Counted from the stretch's first letter, positions 9,441-22,555 are shown. The stretch: 64,000 nt of DNA from Panax quinquefolius (GCA_020205615.1 CM035163.1:51247899-51311898); one strand, 5' to 3'. A program made the numbers and translations. The notes: generated by a model from the letters alone, not told the origin.

Positions 9441-11564
9441 TCATTTTGGTACCCATATTTGCATGGGTCCTACTATGTTAGTACCCTTGGGGACCCAAAT
9501 CTGCTTGATTTTGGGTCTCATGTGCATGGAATTATAATGACAATTCACAGTCTTGTGACCAACTTTGTGGCATTCAAAGCATTTTATATGATGCATGATA
9601 GTGTGTGTGTGAAAGTTCTTCCTCCATTTGGACTTTTGTGGGTTATTGGTCATCTTCCTGCTAAGCTGATATTCCCTTTTCCATGTGTTCTCTTGTTTCA
9701 TTAATTGAGAAGAGTATATCTTACTTCTACTGTATCTTCCTGGTTGGTTCGTAGAGTTAATTTTATTAGACTCTACGATCCTTCGAGGTTGATGAGTAGT
9801 AGCTAGATTACTTTTCTCTTCTCTGAAACCTAGACCAGCATGAGATCCCTTACTCTTGGGAATATGAATTGAATCAGCTGGGCAGGGTTTGATAGGCTCA
9901 TCACTCTGTGAGGATTTCATAAATATAATGCCCCTACTTAACCTTGAGGCATCACTTATGCTATTTTCCTTTACTTTTTCCACACGTGGCTCTGAGGTAG
10001 ATTCCTCAAAGCTTAGCCCTGTTCTATCAGAGACGCTTCTCTGATTGGAGATTAAGGAGTCCATGGATGAAGAAGATTTATTCCATGTAGAGATGGTCTT
10101 TTCTAGATCCTCAATTTTTGAGGTTAGACTAGACTCTCGTTTTGCACTGAGCTCATTTGTTTGTCTCAAGAGATTATTCTCAGCTTCAAGCTTAGAGAAA
10201 GAATTAGTACTGAGAAGGGCTGTTTCTAGTTCTTCTTGAACCTTTTCTTTCTCCTTTTGAATAAGTGAATAATCCTTAGACAGAACTCTAAACCACTTCA
10301 TGTATTGGTGTAGATCGATGTTATGCCATGTAATGCGCTTCTAAGATCATCAATATCTACATCGAGAGTTAAAGTCAAATACCTCGTCGATACTTACTTC
10401 GTATATGTTGGAGTTCTGTTTATCCCTTGCATTTTTGGCCATTAAGCAGAGATTTTCTATTTGAGGATCTTCATTATCCCCAGATTCAGGAGTTGAGTCA
10501 TTGTCTGAGTCACTCCACGATCCTCCAGCTACAAGGCCTTTTTCTTTCTTCTGTGGCCCTTTGTTGCCTTTATTTCTTTCTTTGAATGAGATTTCTTCTT
10601 GAGTTCTTCTCTGAGAGGTTTGTTACAATTTGCAATGAAGTGGTCTGGTTTCTTTCAATTGTAGCATAGGTCATTTATTTGTTCCTGGCTACTGTAGTTG
10701 CTGACTTTCTTCGATTTGTTGGTTTTGCCTCGTCGCATGAACCTTCTTAGTCTTTTCACTAGCATTGCAAGGTCCTCATCATCATCTTCATCGTAGTCAG
10801 AATCAACTTCAGTGCTGACTTTGGAGGCATTATCTGTTGCTTTAAGGGCGACACCTTTATCCTTCTTTCTTCCTTTAGACAACATTTCGCCACTCGTGTC
10901 ACCCAACAGATTCGTGTAAATATGAGAGGTTGCCATATAACCGCTGAATGGTCATTTCATGTAGATTCTTTGATTCTCTGATGGCAGTGGTTTTGGCATC
11001 CCACTTGCTTGGTAAAGCTCTCATGAACTTTATGATAAGATCTTTATTTGGATAGACCTTTCCATAGGCTCGTAGAGAGTTGAGCAGTACATTAAATCTT
11101 TCGTAAGTGGCTGTAACGTTTTCTCCTTGAACATGAGCGAACATCTCATATTGCTGAGTCAAAAGAGATTGTTTGTTTTTTCTGACTTCTTCTGATCCTT
11201 CATGCATAATGAGCAGTGCTTCCCAAACCTTTTTTGCTGTTTTTCTGTTGACCACGTTTTCAAACAGATCATCTTCTAAAGATTGGAACAAGATGTTTTT
11301 GGCCTTTTTGTCGAGCTGTACAGCTCTCTTCTCATTCTCTGTCCATTCTTCCTTAACCTTGATCTGTACTCTGTTTGGGTCATCTGTAGTTGGTGCAAGC
11401 TTTGTAGGAATATAAGGCCTATTCTGAATAGTTTCAAATAGATCTTCATCTATTGCATCCATATAAGCTTGCATCCTAACCTTCCAGTTAGCAAATTTTT
11501 CTTTGTTGCACATTGGTGGCTTGCTACCTCCTCCAGTCTTTGATTCGCTTAGTAAGTGTGCCAT
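9441..11564 (-). pseudogene. copia-2 long gag
   Basis: Starts at Met 11564. The first 221 codons match the UBN2/gag family: NKEKFANWKVRMQAYMDAID, then AKKVWEALLIMHEGSEEVRK and FNVLLNSLRAYGKVYPNKDL. A frameshift near 10930 leads to an acidic stretch (DSDYDEDDDEDLAMLVKRLR) and a zinc knuckle CYN*KKPDHFIANC (10630-10665) whose second Cys is a stop. A coiled-coil segment (10301 downward, KEKEKVQEELETALLSTNSF) follows, and a second, intact knuckle CFECHKVGHKTVNC at about 9545-9590. The total of about 700 codons is long for copia and fits SIRE/Maximus-like elements. Confidence 0.8.
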
Positions 11565-11603
11565 TAGATCTACTCAAGCTTTTTAGGCTGTATTATAGAA
11601 CTT

Positions 11604-11617
11604 GCTCTGATACTAAT
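11604..11617 (-). promoter_or_regulatory. copia-2 primer-binding site
   Basis: The complement reads ATTAGTATCAGAGC, close to the tRNA-iMet site TGGTATCAGAGC. It abuts the LTR end at 11618. Confidence 0.75.
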
Positions 11618-13101
11618 TGTTAGTTCCTGGAGGCACGACAGATATCTAGAAGGGGGGGGGGGGTTGAATAGATAATTAAAACTTTTTCTTTTAACTTATT
11701 TAGGATGATGATAATCAGTGCACAACGGAATGAGTATTTAATACGCCTTCTGTTAGATATCTTGAGTTAATGAGAGTGAGGCAGTTATGACAATTATAGC
11801 AGATATAGCAGTTATAATGAACACAACAATTTTAAGTGGTTCAGAGCATTTAAAGCTCCTAATCCACTCTTCTACTCCCTGAGTAGGAAACCCACTAAGG
11901 ATGTCTGTTACACTTCTTGAATCTCACAGATTCCTTCTAGACCAGCAGTCTAGGTACTTCTTAGTTCACTCTTAAACTCTTCAAGTCCACCAGACTTGGT
12001 TTCTCACAGTTCACTTAGAACTCTTCAAGTCCTGCAGACTTGGTTCTCTTACTTTAGTTGATTGAAATGTTGTTTAGATCGTGACTGATGCTACTCAGTT
12101 GCTATTAAGCACTAGTTCGAAAGAACTGAGTAGTTGAGCAAGCTTTCCCTTTTTCTCAGATCGTAGAGTTGAGCATTGAGTGTTCTTGTGCATTTTTGGT
12201 CAATGCTTGTCTAATTTTCTCATCTGTCTTTGATATGTATATATGTGATCTTGAAATCTATCCGTTGAAGTCATCTGATGAGCCATTAAATGCGTTTGAC
12301 ATTTCTGAGCTTTGATGGAGACTTTTCTGCACATCTTCTGAATTGCACTCTGGCCCACTGACACAGCAGACTGCTTTCTCACCTAAAACCTCAAAAGGTG
12401 TTTTCCTCTGCCCAATGGTCCTTTTCTTAGCTTCTTGAATACGTCTCTTTTGATCAATACTAAGGATATCTTTTGTACCATTGGTACTGGTGAGAACTTC
12501 AACGTTCAAAACCCATTCCATATTTGTTGGAGTCTATCTTCAAATGAACGATAGGGCTTGATGTTTCTGACACAAGGCAGATGACACTCTACTATCCATA
12601 TCGTAGTGTCTTGCTATATTGATGCTTGCTCTTAAGAGAACACTACGATTTCTCGCAAGAATTTGCACACTACGATCTTTTCACACGACGATCATCACTT
12701 GCTCGTCTTGCAGACTCTGCATTTTCGAAAGCACACTACGATCTCTGAGTTAGCTTCGCCAAACGTTTGGACCACTCTACGATTTTCTGAAGAGGCCCTT
12801 CAAGGCAGATACACTACGATCATTTCAAAGACTATGATCCTCGCCTTTAGATTCTCGTGATTCTCATTGATCAAATAGGATAGACTACTATTCTCTTCAA
12901 AGCCTATCTATTTCTTTCTAGCCATAGATTAACCTAACATATTTGATCTCTTTATCTGTACAAGTGAACATTAAAGGCTAAGATCAACCTAACAATTTTG
13001 ATCTATCACTAAGTCCTTGTATATATATTCCTCGAAGGACTTTACACATAATCATGAGCATTTACTTTAAACATCAAATCATAATATGCATTCTTCCAAC
13101 A
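11618..13101 (-). mobile_element. copia-2, 5' LTR
   Basis: On the plus strand it opens TGTTAGTTCCTGGAGG next to the primer-binding site and closes ATGCATTCTTCCAACA at 13101. Beyond that, sequence of a different family (a Tekay LTR) begins without spacing. Length is 1484 bp. A poly-G run (11652-11662) lies near the internal end. CACTACGATC motifs recur between 12590 and 12890. No second copy of this LTR is visible in the window. Confidence 0.75.
12590..12890. repeat. Dispersed CACTACGATC motif cluster
   Basis: At least seven forms of CACTACGAT(C/T) occur in 300 bp (near 12595, 12641, 12667, 12732, 12774, 12813 and 12828) with irregular spacing. The same word occurs near 6171, 8006, 8042 and 9772, inside coding and non-coding parts of the same element. 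Confidence 0.6.
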
Positions 13102-14005
13102 GATTATACCGAATAATCCCTGGTCATAATCATACCAATAACTGTCCATCAATGCACTACGGGTCAATGAGGACTTTTACCACATCATTTATAATATTAC
13201 GGGTCATGATTATACCGAATGTTCCCTGGTCATAATCATAACAATCAATAGTCCATCTATGCACGTAAGCCAAAGATGACTTTCATCACAATATAAGCAT
13301 AAGGATGATGACAATGATATAAGAATTCAATTAAAAGAAAGCAAAGGATAAATTTTTAAAGATTTATAATTTAATTTATCCAGAATTCAATAATGATCAA
13401 ATTGCCAACATGATACTGTTTTGTGGAGTAAAATTCAAGAACGATATTGTATCAAAAATGATTTGGACCAAAAAGAAATTAATTTTTGTCATGAATAGTA
13501 CTTCGGGTGAATAGTATCCCATGAATAGTACTTGTGAATAGTACTTTGTGAATAGTACCCGTGAATAGTACTTTGTGAATAGTATCGTATGAATGAATAG
13601 TACTCATGGATAGTACTCTGACATGAAAAGCTTAAAATTTAACAAGAATGTGCAGAAAATATCCTTGTGAAATGATACTAGATGAAGCGCAAATTTCAAG
13701 GATATTCCACTAATTTCACGGAGTATAGAAGCAATACTTTAATAAAATGAGGGTATAATCAAAAATACGAGATGAAATAATATTACTCACATACTATAGA
13801 GTATGAAAAAAAAATATTATTCCTATGAATACTAAACAAAATAATATCCCTTAGCTCAGAAGAAGACTGGATACTGAAATAGTGAGGTAGCAGACTTCTC
13901 TTCTTTTTTCTCTCTATAGCTTCTCTCTCTATACTGAAATAGTGAGGTAGCAGACTAGATACTGAAATAGTGAGGTAGCTTCTCTTCTCTTTGTTATGAT
14001 ATAAC
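13102..14005 (-). mobile_element. Element B, partial LTR fused to gag
   Basis: Aligns by eye to 15664-16550 of the complete LTR at 15070-17762 (GGTCATAATCATACCAATAA, the GTGAATAGTAC array and GTGAGGTAGCAGACTTCTCT are shared). It covers only the transcribed half of the LTR. The left edge is the copia-2 insertion. At the right edge TACTGAAATAGTGAGGTAGC is present three times (13874-13980) before an abrupt junction with gag, a sign of rearrangement. Confidence 0.6.
13497..13612. repeat. GTGAATAGTAC tandem repeat in the LTR
   Basis: Degenerate 14-18 bp units (GTGAATAGTACTTT, GTGAATAGTACCC), about eight copies. The same array recurs in every related LTR of the window, always downstream of the LTR TATA box in element orientation. 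Confidence 0.8.
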
Positions 14006-14025
14006 AAAGTAACATAATAACTTTG

Positions 14026-14925
14026 TCGTTCTCCCTCCTTAATAATAGGTGTTGGTGCTGACGTCTTTCCATCATTATTGAATCTCCTATTCTTGAAATT
14101 TCCACTTCTATTATCTTGGTCATGATTACCACCGAAGTGGTTACCATTTCTGGCATGTTAATTGCCTCCATATTTGTTGTCACCGCTTCGATGACTACTA
14201 CCACTAGTATTATCGACTTACCGGCTGCTCTCTCTTTGTTGGGTTGACTCATTATCGTGCTCCAATAAATGAGCCCTATTTACAACATCTGAATACAAAC
14301 ACAGTTTGTGAGATAAGGTATTGACGTATCTCGGGTTTCAAACCTCTTAGAAACATCCGCGTCATTCTCTCCTCATTATCAACCAAGTGTGACGTAAACC
14401 GAGACAACTCGGCAAACTTAGCTTTGTACTGCGACACGATCATATTTTTTTGCTCTAGTTTGATGAACTCTACCTCCAGTAATCTTCCTCTCCTCGCAAC
14501 ATGAAGGTGGCAAAGGGAACCTTTTACTCCTCAGAGCATCCCAAGACATCAAATATCTTGGTGATCTGCTTTATCCACGTCTCCACCTTAAGTGGTTTTG
14601 GCTCTCCCAAAAACTCCAGTGGTCCCAGCTCCTTGAACTATTTAGCAGTGACCATCCATGAGTTTCCAGTGTTTCCACCTGCATTTTGAACAGGAGCCGC
14701 TCTCGCCTGATGTTACATGAATTGCATAAAGCCTCTGAACATCCCATCGTTCATCATTTGATCGGTGTTATTATTTACCTGAGGATTATTGTCTTTCTGT
14801 TGCACATTATCCTGGGTATTGATAGTTGGTGACTCAATGGTCTCATGTGCTTCATTGCTGATCTCAATATTTTCAGATGTCATTTTCAAACACTGCCACA
14901 AAATAAGGGTTAATTGACATGTCAC
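14026..14925 (-). pseudogene. Element B gag remnant
   Basis: The N-terminal 70 codons (Met 14925, or the internal MTSENIEISNEAHETIESPT) match the gag start of element C at 36653. Further matches include FKELGPPKFL-like sequence near 14600-14640 and the N/G-rich RNGNHFGGNH region near 14110-14160. The frame is broken by stops and shifts, and coding ends before the zinc knuckle (IIKEGE at about 14030), where LTR sequence takes over. Gag of this family forms the particle and binds element RNA. Confidence 0.65.
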
Positions 14926-15055
14926 ATATTATCCCTAAACTCTGATCGACCAATTAAATACCAAATAACTTAGGTAGGTCATACTAGCGAAGGATTTCCC
15001 CATCTCTCCCCTCCTAGTTCTTGTCTCACATCTCAGCCAGGGATCATATCCCTAA

Positions 15056-15068
15056 GCTTTAATACCAA
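15056..15068 (-). promoter_or_regulatory. Element B primer-binding site
   Basis: The complement reads TTGGTATTAAAGC, a tRNA-iMet site with one or two changes, directly inside the LTR end at 15070. Confidence 0.65.
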
Positions 15069-16054
15069 ATGTGACGCCCCCAAAATAGGTATACATCACC
15101 CATCTTGAGTCACCAAATACATGGTACAGAAATCAAATACAAACTTCTTTAATACAACTGTCGTAAAAAAAAATAATGACAAAACATAGTTGAAGTTTTT
15201 ACATGAATATTGTCTTCTAGACAATATCCAAACTTAAATTCAATCCTCATTACATTTATTATCACACTAAGTAGTGAGGACTGCTAAAACAACCATCTCA
15301 GACCATCACTCCGTTCCCCGACTAGTCCCGACTACGTTCTCATTTCCTAAAGAGAACAATAAAAGCAAAAGGGTGAGCTCAACTAGCCCAGTAAGAAATA
15401 TTATGACTAAGATAATGCAGAATAAATTATCATTAGCCTTCAACAAAGTGTTAAACCGATAAAATACAATAAACATCAAGTTTAATCTGCGAGCCGAACA
15501 AACAATTCATTAGAAGAGTCAAGTAGAGCATGATATCTACTATCTTCTATGATTTAAAAGTTTTTCATCAACTTTATCATTTGAGACTCGACAAATAAAT
15601 AAACCATATCATCGAATCATCCCTGCACTACGGGCCAAGGATATTCATGTAATCATCAATAGTCATGATTATATCGAATAATCCCTGGTCATAATCATAC
15701 CAATAACTGTTCATCAATGCACTACGGGCCAATGAAGACTTTTACCACATCATTTATAACATTACGGGTCATGATTATACCGAATTATCCCTAGTCATAA
15801 TCATACCAATCAACAGTCCATCTATGCACGTAAGTCAAAGATGACTTTCATCACAATATAAGCATAAGGATGATGACAATGATATAAGAATTCAATTAAA
15901 AGAAACCAAATGATAAATTTTTAAAGATTTATAATTTAATTTATCTAGAATTCAATAATGATCAAATTGCCAACATGATACTGCTTTGTGGAGTAAAATT
16001 CAAGAATGATATTGTATCAAAAATGATTTGGATTGAAAAGAAATCAATTTTTGT

Positions 16055-16225
16055 CATGAATAGTACTCTGGGTGAATAGTACCCCATGAATAGTACTTCA
16101 AGAATAGTACCCCGTGAATAGTACTTTATGAATAGTACTCGTGAATAGTACTTCATGAATAGTACTTTATGAATAGTACTTTATGAATAGTACCGTATAA
16201 ATGAATAGTACTCATGGACAGTACT
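16055..16225. repeat. GTGAATAGTAC tandem repeat, LTR of B
   Basis: About ten degenerate units (ATGAATAGTACTTTATGAAT and similar), an expanded version of the array at 13497-13612. Confidence 0.8.
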
Positions 16226-16594
16226 CCAGCATGAAAAGCTTAAAATTTAATAAAAATATGCAGAAAATATCTTTGTGAAACAATACTAGATGAAACGCAA
16301 ATTTCAAGGATATTCTACTAATTTCACGGAGTATAGAATCAATACTTTAACAAAATGAGGGTATAATCAGGAATACGAGACGAAATAATATTACTCACAT
16401 ACTACAGAGTATGAAAAAAAATATTATTACTATGAATACTGAACAAAATAATATCCCTTACCTCAGAAGAAGACTGGATACTGGAATAGTGAGGTAGCAG
16501 ACTTCTCTTCTTCTTTTTCTCTCTATAGCTTCTCTCTCTATAATTGCTCTTGTGAGTCTTAGTGAATTGGTGAGAATGAAAGAAGAATAATTTT

Positions 16595-16603
16595 CTATTT
16601 ATA
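16595..16603 (-). promoter_or_regulatory. LTR TATA box, element B
   Basis: The complement reads TATAAATAG. The same word lies at the matching place of the other copies (22426-22434, 31023-31031, 38249-38257, 48774-48782, 59103-59111). It marks the likely U3/R promoter. Confidence 0.6.
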
Positions 16604-17762
16604 GGAAAATATAGTTTCGATAATTGCACATTTTGGGGTTCAAAATATTACAGTATAATACCTTCATCTTTTCCTTCATTTTTAATTTAGTCCTGCAAGT
16701 ATTATCAAACTTGCATCACCTCCCCTAATAGTACATCATGTGAATCAATAGTACATTCATGTGAATCAATAGTTCTATACATGTGGAAAAAAATAGTTAC
16801 AGTATACTACATTTATCTATACCTCCATTTTTAATTTAGTCATGCAAGTATTATCAATCTTGCACCACCTCCCCTAATAGTACATGCATGTGAATCAATA
16901 GTACACACATGTGAATAAATAGTTATAAGCATTAAAAGTAAATAATTGCTCATTTATCCGATTAATTACCCGATTGGTCAATATAACATCCAGAAATCAA
17001 TTATTATCGAAATAAATGTCAATTTACACTAACACTAATAATTCCAACACAATGGAACTATCAATTTCATCTTTAATCAACACAAACTTATTCATCATTA
17101 ATATTATAACTCACAATATTTAACAACCAGATCATTCCCAGGAAAGAGAGGACTTTCCGATAAGGTTTTCTCTCTGTTGGCGCGCAATTAGGTGACCAAA
17201 CCTCTCCTCGACAGAACTTTCTAGACATAGTCAATATTGCAAATAATAATATGAATAACTTTGTCTTCTCAATTATTGATTTAATAATATAAAATATTGA
17301 TATTGTGACAATAATTGAATCAATAATATGAGAGATATTATGCAGCAATTACTATAGCAATAATTGAGTATAACTGAGTGACTTCTCACGTAAGCATCAA
17401 TAATCAATACTGTGTGCTACTATGCAACCACGCCAGATTCACTGTACTTTTTACCAATTTAGTAGTTCAATAGTTTAATGGTAAAACTTTCGCCGTTATT
17501 TTTATAAAAAGATAATTCTATCGTTTTCTAATTACGACAATACTTCCGTTATGGGGTCCACCAATGATTGTGTCATTGTACGAATATTCCCTGTTAAAAT
17601 GAATATTCCTCGACCAATCAAATATTATATAACCACTTGCTTACTTTGCAAAAATTATAAATATTACCCACAACTATAACATTATATCAAATCCACACCA
17701 TAATATTCAAAAATATATTTTGAGAAAAATTAATCTTTATTCATAAAAGTTGGGGTCTTACA

Positions 17763-19697
17763 ACCACTGGTCATGATCATGTCAAACATCTGTCCATCTA
17801 TGCACTACGGGCCCAATAGGACATTCACCACATCATTTGTTTGTAACATTACAGGTCATGATTATACCAATACATAATTCCTGGTCGTAATCATACCAAT
17901 CAACAGTCCATCGATGCACTACGGGCCAAAGATGACTGTCAGTACAATATAAGTATGATGATGATGACAATAATATAAAGAATCAATCAAGTGAGATCAT
18001 AACATAGATTCAATTTCAAGAATAAGATTCATAAAGATAACTTGGACAAAGAAAAGAAATTAAATTACATTGTGAATAAAGACTCATGAATAATACAAAG
18101 ATGAATAGTACCCATAAATAGTACTCCGACATGAAAAGATTAAAATTTAATAAGAATGTTCAGACCAATATTCCAACAAAATGATATTAGATGAAGCGCA
18201 AAACTTAAGAAATTTCTAATCATTTTAGGAATTATAGAAGCAATACTTACCATAGTAAGTTTAAATTTAGGAATATGAAATGAAATATTATCACTTAAAT
18301 GATATAGAGTATGAAAAAAATGATATCCCTTATGAGTATGGAAGGAAATAATATCATTTACGAGTATTGAAAGAAAATAACATTCTTTACGAGAAAAATA
18401 ATATCCTTTACCTTAGTAGGAAAGTAGTTCTAACTGGAATAACGAAGACTAGGTTGAGGAAATCTGGCACTGCTATCAACACTCAAAATATCCTTATACT
18501 CACAAGAAATACGCTCAATATTATAGAGAGAAAATTTTCTGATTCTGGTGTGAGTTTCATTGTTTAAATAAGCAACCTATTTATAGAAAAATGCTAGCAC
18601 ACCACTTCTAACAAATTTTGCACACGGATGATTTAGCAGCACACACATTTCAAAACAAAGATGTTCAAAACCAACTTCCTCACTCCACCCCTTTAATCAT
18701 ATGTTATTTGAAATAAAAGAATTCAAATTCAATTTGCTCTCTTCCTCCTTATTTTATTCTTATACCATAAATTTATTATAATAATATTGTCATTTAAATT
18801 ATAAAATTATACTATTATATTATCACATTATACTATTATAATGTAATATTATAATAATATATTTGAATGAATATTTTATCGGAGAAGATAATTAGGGTTT
18901 CATAGAAAAATATAACAACTTTCAGCAAATGTTTCATTTTAAAATTCCTCTATTTATATCAAAATTGAAGAAATATTTACTTATCATATTCATCAATTAT
19001 TTACAATTCTTCAATAATTATTTTTAATTAATATTATAGATTCACAATACATGACAATCAGATCGTTCCCAGGAAAGATGAGTCTTTCCGATAAGGATTT
19101 CTCCTTACTGGCGCCCAATTATATATCCTAACCCCTTTCCTTGACAGAACTTTCTATACATTATCAATAATACTATCTAATAATATCATTTCAATAATAT
19201 GAGTTACTGTTTCGTGATAATTATTGAATCAATAATGTAAAATACTATTCAATTATCACTGTAGCAATTATTGCATCAATAATACGAAAGACTATTTAAT
19301 TTTTACTGTATCAATTATTGAGTGACTTCTTACGTAAGAATCAATAATCAGAGATACTGTGCAATACCATGTGCTACTTTGAAACCACACGTATTACTGT
19401 ACTTTTATCACCGGGTATTTTAACAGTTTAACGGTAAAAGTTTTGCCGTTATTTTTTATAAAAAGGTTATTTCTGTAGCTTTCTATATCCGACAGTTATT
19501 CTGTTATGTGGTCCACCAATGATTGCACCGTTTTACAATATTCTCCGATAAAACGAATATTTTATGGTAACTTGTTTACTTTGTAAAATTTGCACATATC
19601 ACCCATAACCATAACATTATATCAAATCACACCTTATTATTCAAAATAATAGTTAGAGAAAATTAAATCTTTATTAATAAAAAGTTGGGGTTTTATA
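17763..19697 (-). mobile_element. Element C, 3' LTR (partial)
   Basis: Matches the 5' LTR from about 37440 onward (GGTCATGATCATGTCAAACA at 17768 and 37442; CTAGCACACCACTTCT at 18592 and 38266). The first 600 bp are missing because element B sits at the left edge. The right end (GGGGTTTTATA) is a decayed GGGGTCTTACA. Confidence 0.75.
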
Positions 19698-19698
19698 A

Positions 19699-19712
19699 AC
19701 TCCCCTCCTTAT
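19699..19712 (-). promoter_or_regulatory. Element C polypurine tract
   Basis: The complement reads ATAAGGAGGGGAGT, next to the 3' LTR. The same tract precedes the 3' LTR of elements T and S. Confidence 0.7.
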
Positions 19713-19751
19713 GAAATTTCGCCCTCGAAATTGATGTGCGTACCTAGTATG

Positions 19752-20269
19752 TCAAAGAGGTGAGTACCTTGATTTCATTTCAGATTCTAACTCCCAGGTC
19801 ATTTCCTCAATATCGTGGTTTGTCCATAAAACTTTGAGTTGAGGTATAACCTTTGAGCGTAGAATATATTCCTTCTTATCTAAGATTTTAACAGGTACCT
19901 CTAATTCAATAATGTGATTTGGGTCTTCCATATATTTATGTAACATAGATATGTGAAAAACGTTATGAACACGAGACATACTTGGTGGTAAGGCGAGTCT
20001 ATAAGCCATAGTTCCTACTTGATCGAGGATTTTAAATGGACCAATAAAGCGAGGGTTTGAGCTTTCCTCACTTCGTCGATTCTTGTTTCTGAAATAACAC
20101 CTTCTTGTACTTTATTCTTCATATTTATCAGCTCCGGGTCTATAGCTTGAGCAACTTTAACTTTATCGATTAAATTCAGTTTTACTCATATATTTGTCAT
20201 CTTCACGTGGGTCCCTAGAGTCTTTAACTCTATCTCCATCCTTTATAAATCATACAAAATGGATCTTTG
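19752..20269 (-). pseudogene. Element C integrase C-terminus and chromodomain
   Basis: 85 codons from Met 20009 carry the end of integrase (AYRLALPPSMSRVHNVFHIS) and a complete-looking chromodomain core LKVLWTNHDIEEMTW. Upstream (20010-20269) are pieces of the integrase zinc-binding region (LIDKVKVAQAIDPELINMKN, conceptual), fused directly to the C-terminal part, so the DDE catalytic core is missing. Chromodomains of this family steer integration to heterochromatin. A tailing EMKSRYSPL is the normal Tekay ending. Confidence 0.75.
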
Positions 20270-22555
20270 TGTGATGCCCCTAAAATAGGTATACGAAACC
20301 CATCTTGGGTCGCCAGATACACGGTACAGAATTTAAATACAAACTTCATTTATACAACTGTCGTGCAAAATATGACTACATATTTACTGTGAGTTTCAAT
20401 ACAAATATTGTAACGTATATATACGACAATATTCATACTCAAATTATTATAATGTCATATAAAGTACAACAACAAATATTTCAAGTCTTCAAAGGAACAA
20501 GAGAAGATTTATGTCCTCCTCATTCTAATGGAGTGTATTTTGACGCTTTCAAAGTTGGGTTCTCATCACCCTATTGTTGTTCACCAAAATAAATTATTAA
20601 GTGATGTATAATATACGACACACCCATCTTAAGTCTTCAATACAATTATATTTTGCATGTCATGCAGTTTTATAATGTATTGAGAAACTTCCACAGTCTC
20701 AGACCATTACATTATTCTCGTCATATCCCCAAGCCGACCCAAATTTACACTCTTAATACACGAAAAGGAATTGTGAAGAAAAAAGGTGAGCACAAATAGC
20801 CCAGTAAAGAATATTATGACTAAGATAATTAATTTATCAATAGCCTTCATCAGTAATAAATCAGATATTTAGAACATATGGTAGATGATAAAAGTTTTCA
20901 ACCATAATTGCAGCGGAATCAACAATCCATTAGAAGAGTCAAGTAGAACATAATGTCTACTATCCTCTGCAAATTAAAAGTCCATCATTAATATTTCATT
21001 ACTGTAATACCCATCAACAATTTTTTTTGTACCCAGTACAAAGAGAACTTTAATCACCTGTCTTCACCTGAACCACCAAAGATTATAGTTAAATTCAAAA
21101 CTCATATTTATAATCATGTAAATCAACAGTTTCTCCTTGCCACAAAGGCTTAATATAATGTTCACTCATTATCCTTACCCCAAAGGCTAAAGACGTTCAA
21201 ATGTAATAACAATGATCATACCAATCAGTTGTTTATCTTTTCACTATGGGCTAAAGATATTCAACTATAAAACCAATGGTCATGATCATACCAATCAATT
21301 GTCTGTCAATGCACTACGACCAAAGATATTCAACTGTAAGACCAATGGTCATGATCCTGCCAAGCACATCATCGAATTATCCATGCACTACGGGCCAAAG
21401 ATATTCGTTAGTATCACCAGTGGTCATGATCATGTCATACACCTGTCCATCTTTGCACTACGGGCTAATGAGGATTTTTACCACATCATTTGTAACATTA
21501 CAGGTTATGATTATACCGATACATAATTCCTGGTCATAATCATACCGATCAACAGTCCATCTATGCACTACGGGCCAAAGATGACTTTCATTACAATATG
21601 AGCATGATGATGCTGACAATGATATAAGCATTCAATTAAATGAGATCAAGGATAAATTTTAAAGATTTATAATTCAATTTATCCATAGTTTAAGAATGTC
21701 CAAATGGTTAACATGATACTATTTTTTGGAGTAAAATTCAAGAATAATATTCATGTAAAAATAAATTGGACAGAAAAGAAATCAATTTTTGTCGTGAATA
21801 GTACCTCGGGTGAATAGTGCCCGAGTGAATAGTACCCCGTGAATATTACTTCATGAATAGTATCACGTGAATAGTACCCCGGCAGGAAAAGATTAAAATT
21901 TAACAAGAATGTTCAGAAAAATATCCTTGTGAAACGATGCTAGATGATGCGCAAATTTCAAGGATATTCTACTAATTTCAAGGAGTATAAAAGCAATACT
22001 TATCAACATGAGTGTAGAATTTGGAATACGAAACGAAATAATATTACTTACATACTACATAGTATGAAAGAAAATATTATTTCTTACGAGTATTGAACAA
22101 AAATAATATCCCTTACAAATATTGAACGAAAATAATATTCCTTACGAATATTGAATGAAGATAATATCATTATCCTTACGAATATTGAACGAAAATAATA
22201 TTCCTTACGAATACAAAAAATAATATCGTAAGAGAATATGAAATAAATAATATCCCTTACCTTAAAAGGAGAGTATTTCTGACTGGTATAACGGGGATAT
22301 TCTTTAAGAAAACTTGCACTATTTTCTACACTCAAAGCTTTCTTAAACTCTAAAGAAATACGCTCAATATTATAGAAGAAGAATTCTCTGATTCTGGTGT
22401 GGTTTTCAATTCTAAACTAAGCATCCTATTTATAGGAGAATGGCTCGATACTATTTAGAAAATAAAATCATGGACTACACAGTGGAAAAAATCACAGATG
22501 ACGTTCGACGCGAATTCATTGAAAATTTTTAATTTTACTATGTTGCACTATGCAA
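20270..22555 (-). mobile_element. Truncated LTR inserted in element C
   Basis: Starts TGTGATGCCCCTAAAATAGG on the plus strand and runs through the same landmarks as the other Tekay-like LTRs (GCACTACGGGCCAAAG repeats, GTGAATAGTAC array at 21790-21880, complementary TATA box 22426-22434). It then stops short of the GGGGTCTTACA terminus: pol sequence of element C resumes near 22556. The upstream half of U3 is deleted. Between 22080 and 22260 a 30-60 bp unit (TTACGAATATTGAACGAAAA) repeats several times. Confidence 0.6.

Larger units (their letters stand above)
5564..13101 (-). mobile_element. copia-2, SIRE-like Ty1/copia element lacking one LTR
   Basis: Read on the minus strand the order is LTR (13101-11618), primer-binding site, a long gag, PR, INT, RT and RNH, the Ty1/copia order. 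The long gag (about 700 codons, coiled coil, two zinc knuckles) and a G-rich tract at the internal end of the LTR (11652-11662) resemble SIRE/Maximus elements; the clade is tentative. No partner LTR is found on the left side. The right side abuts Tekay LTR sequence at 13102, so the insertion was into element B's LTR. Confidence 0.75.
15070..17762 (-). mobile_element. Element B, 5' LTR (Tekay-like, 2.7 kb)
   Basis: On the plus strand it begins TGTGACGCCCCCAAAATAGG and ends AAAGTTGGGGTCTTACA. Read in element orientation this is TGTAAGACCCC...GGGGGCGTCACA, the terminus style of Tekay/Del elements. A complementary TATA box (CTATTTATA, 16595-16603) and a GTGAATAGTAC array (16055-16225) lie in the expected order. 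Immediately right is the interior of another LTR (element C), so B inserted into C's 3' LTR. Confidence 0.8.

Noticed and set aside
12663..12860. 65-codon open frame in the copia-2 LTR
   Set aside because: Overlaps the CACTACGATC repeat cluster; no family resemblance.
13929..14252. 107-codon minus-strand frame rich in V, I and M
   Set aside because: Out-of-frame reading of the Asn/Gly-rich gag segment of element B.
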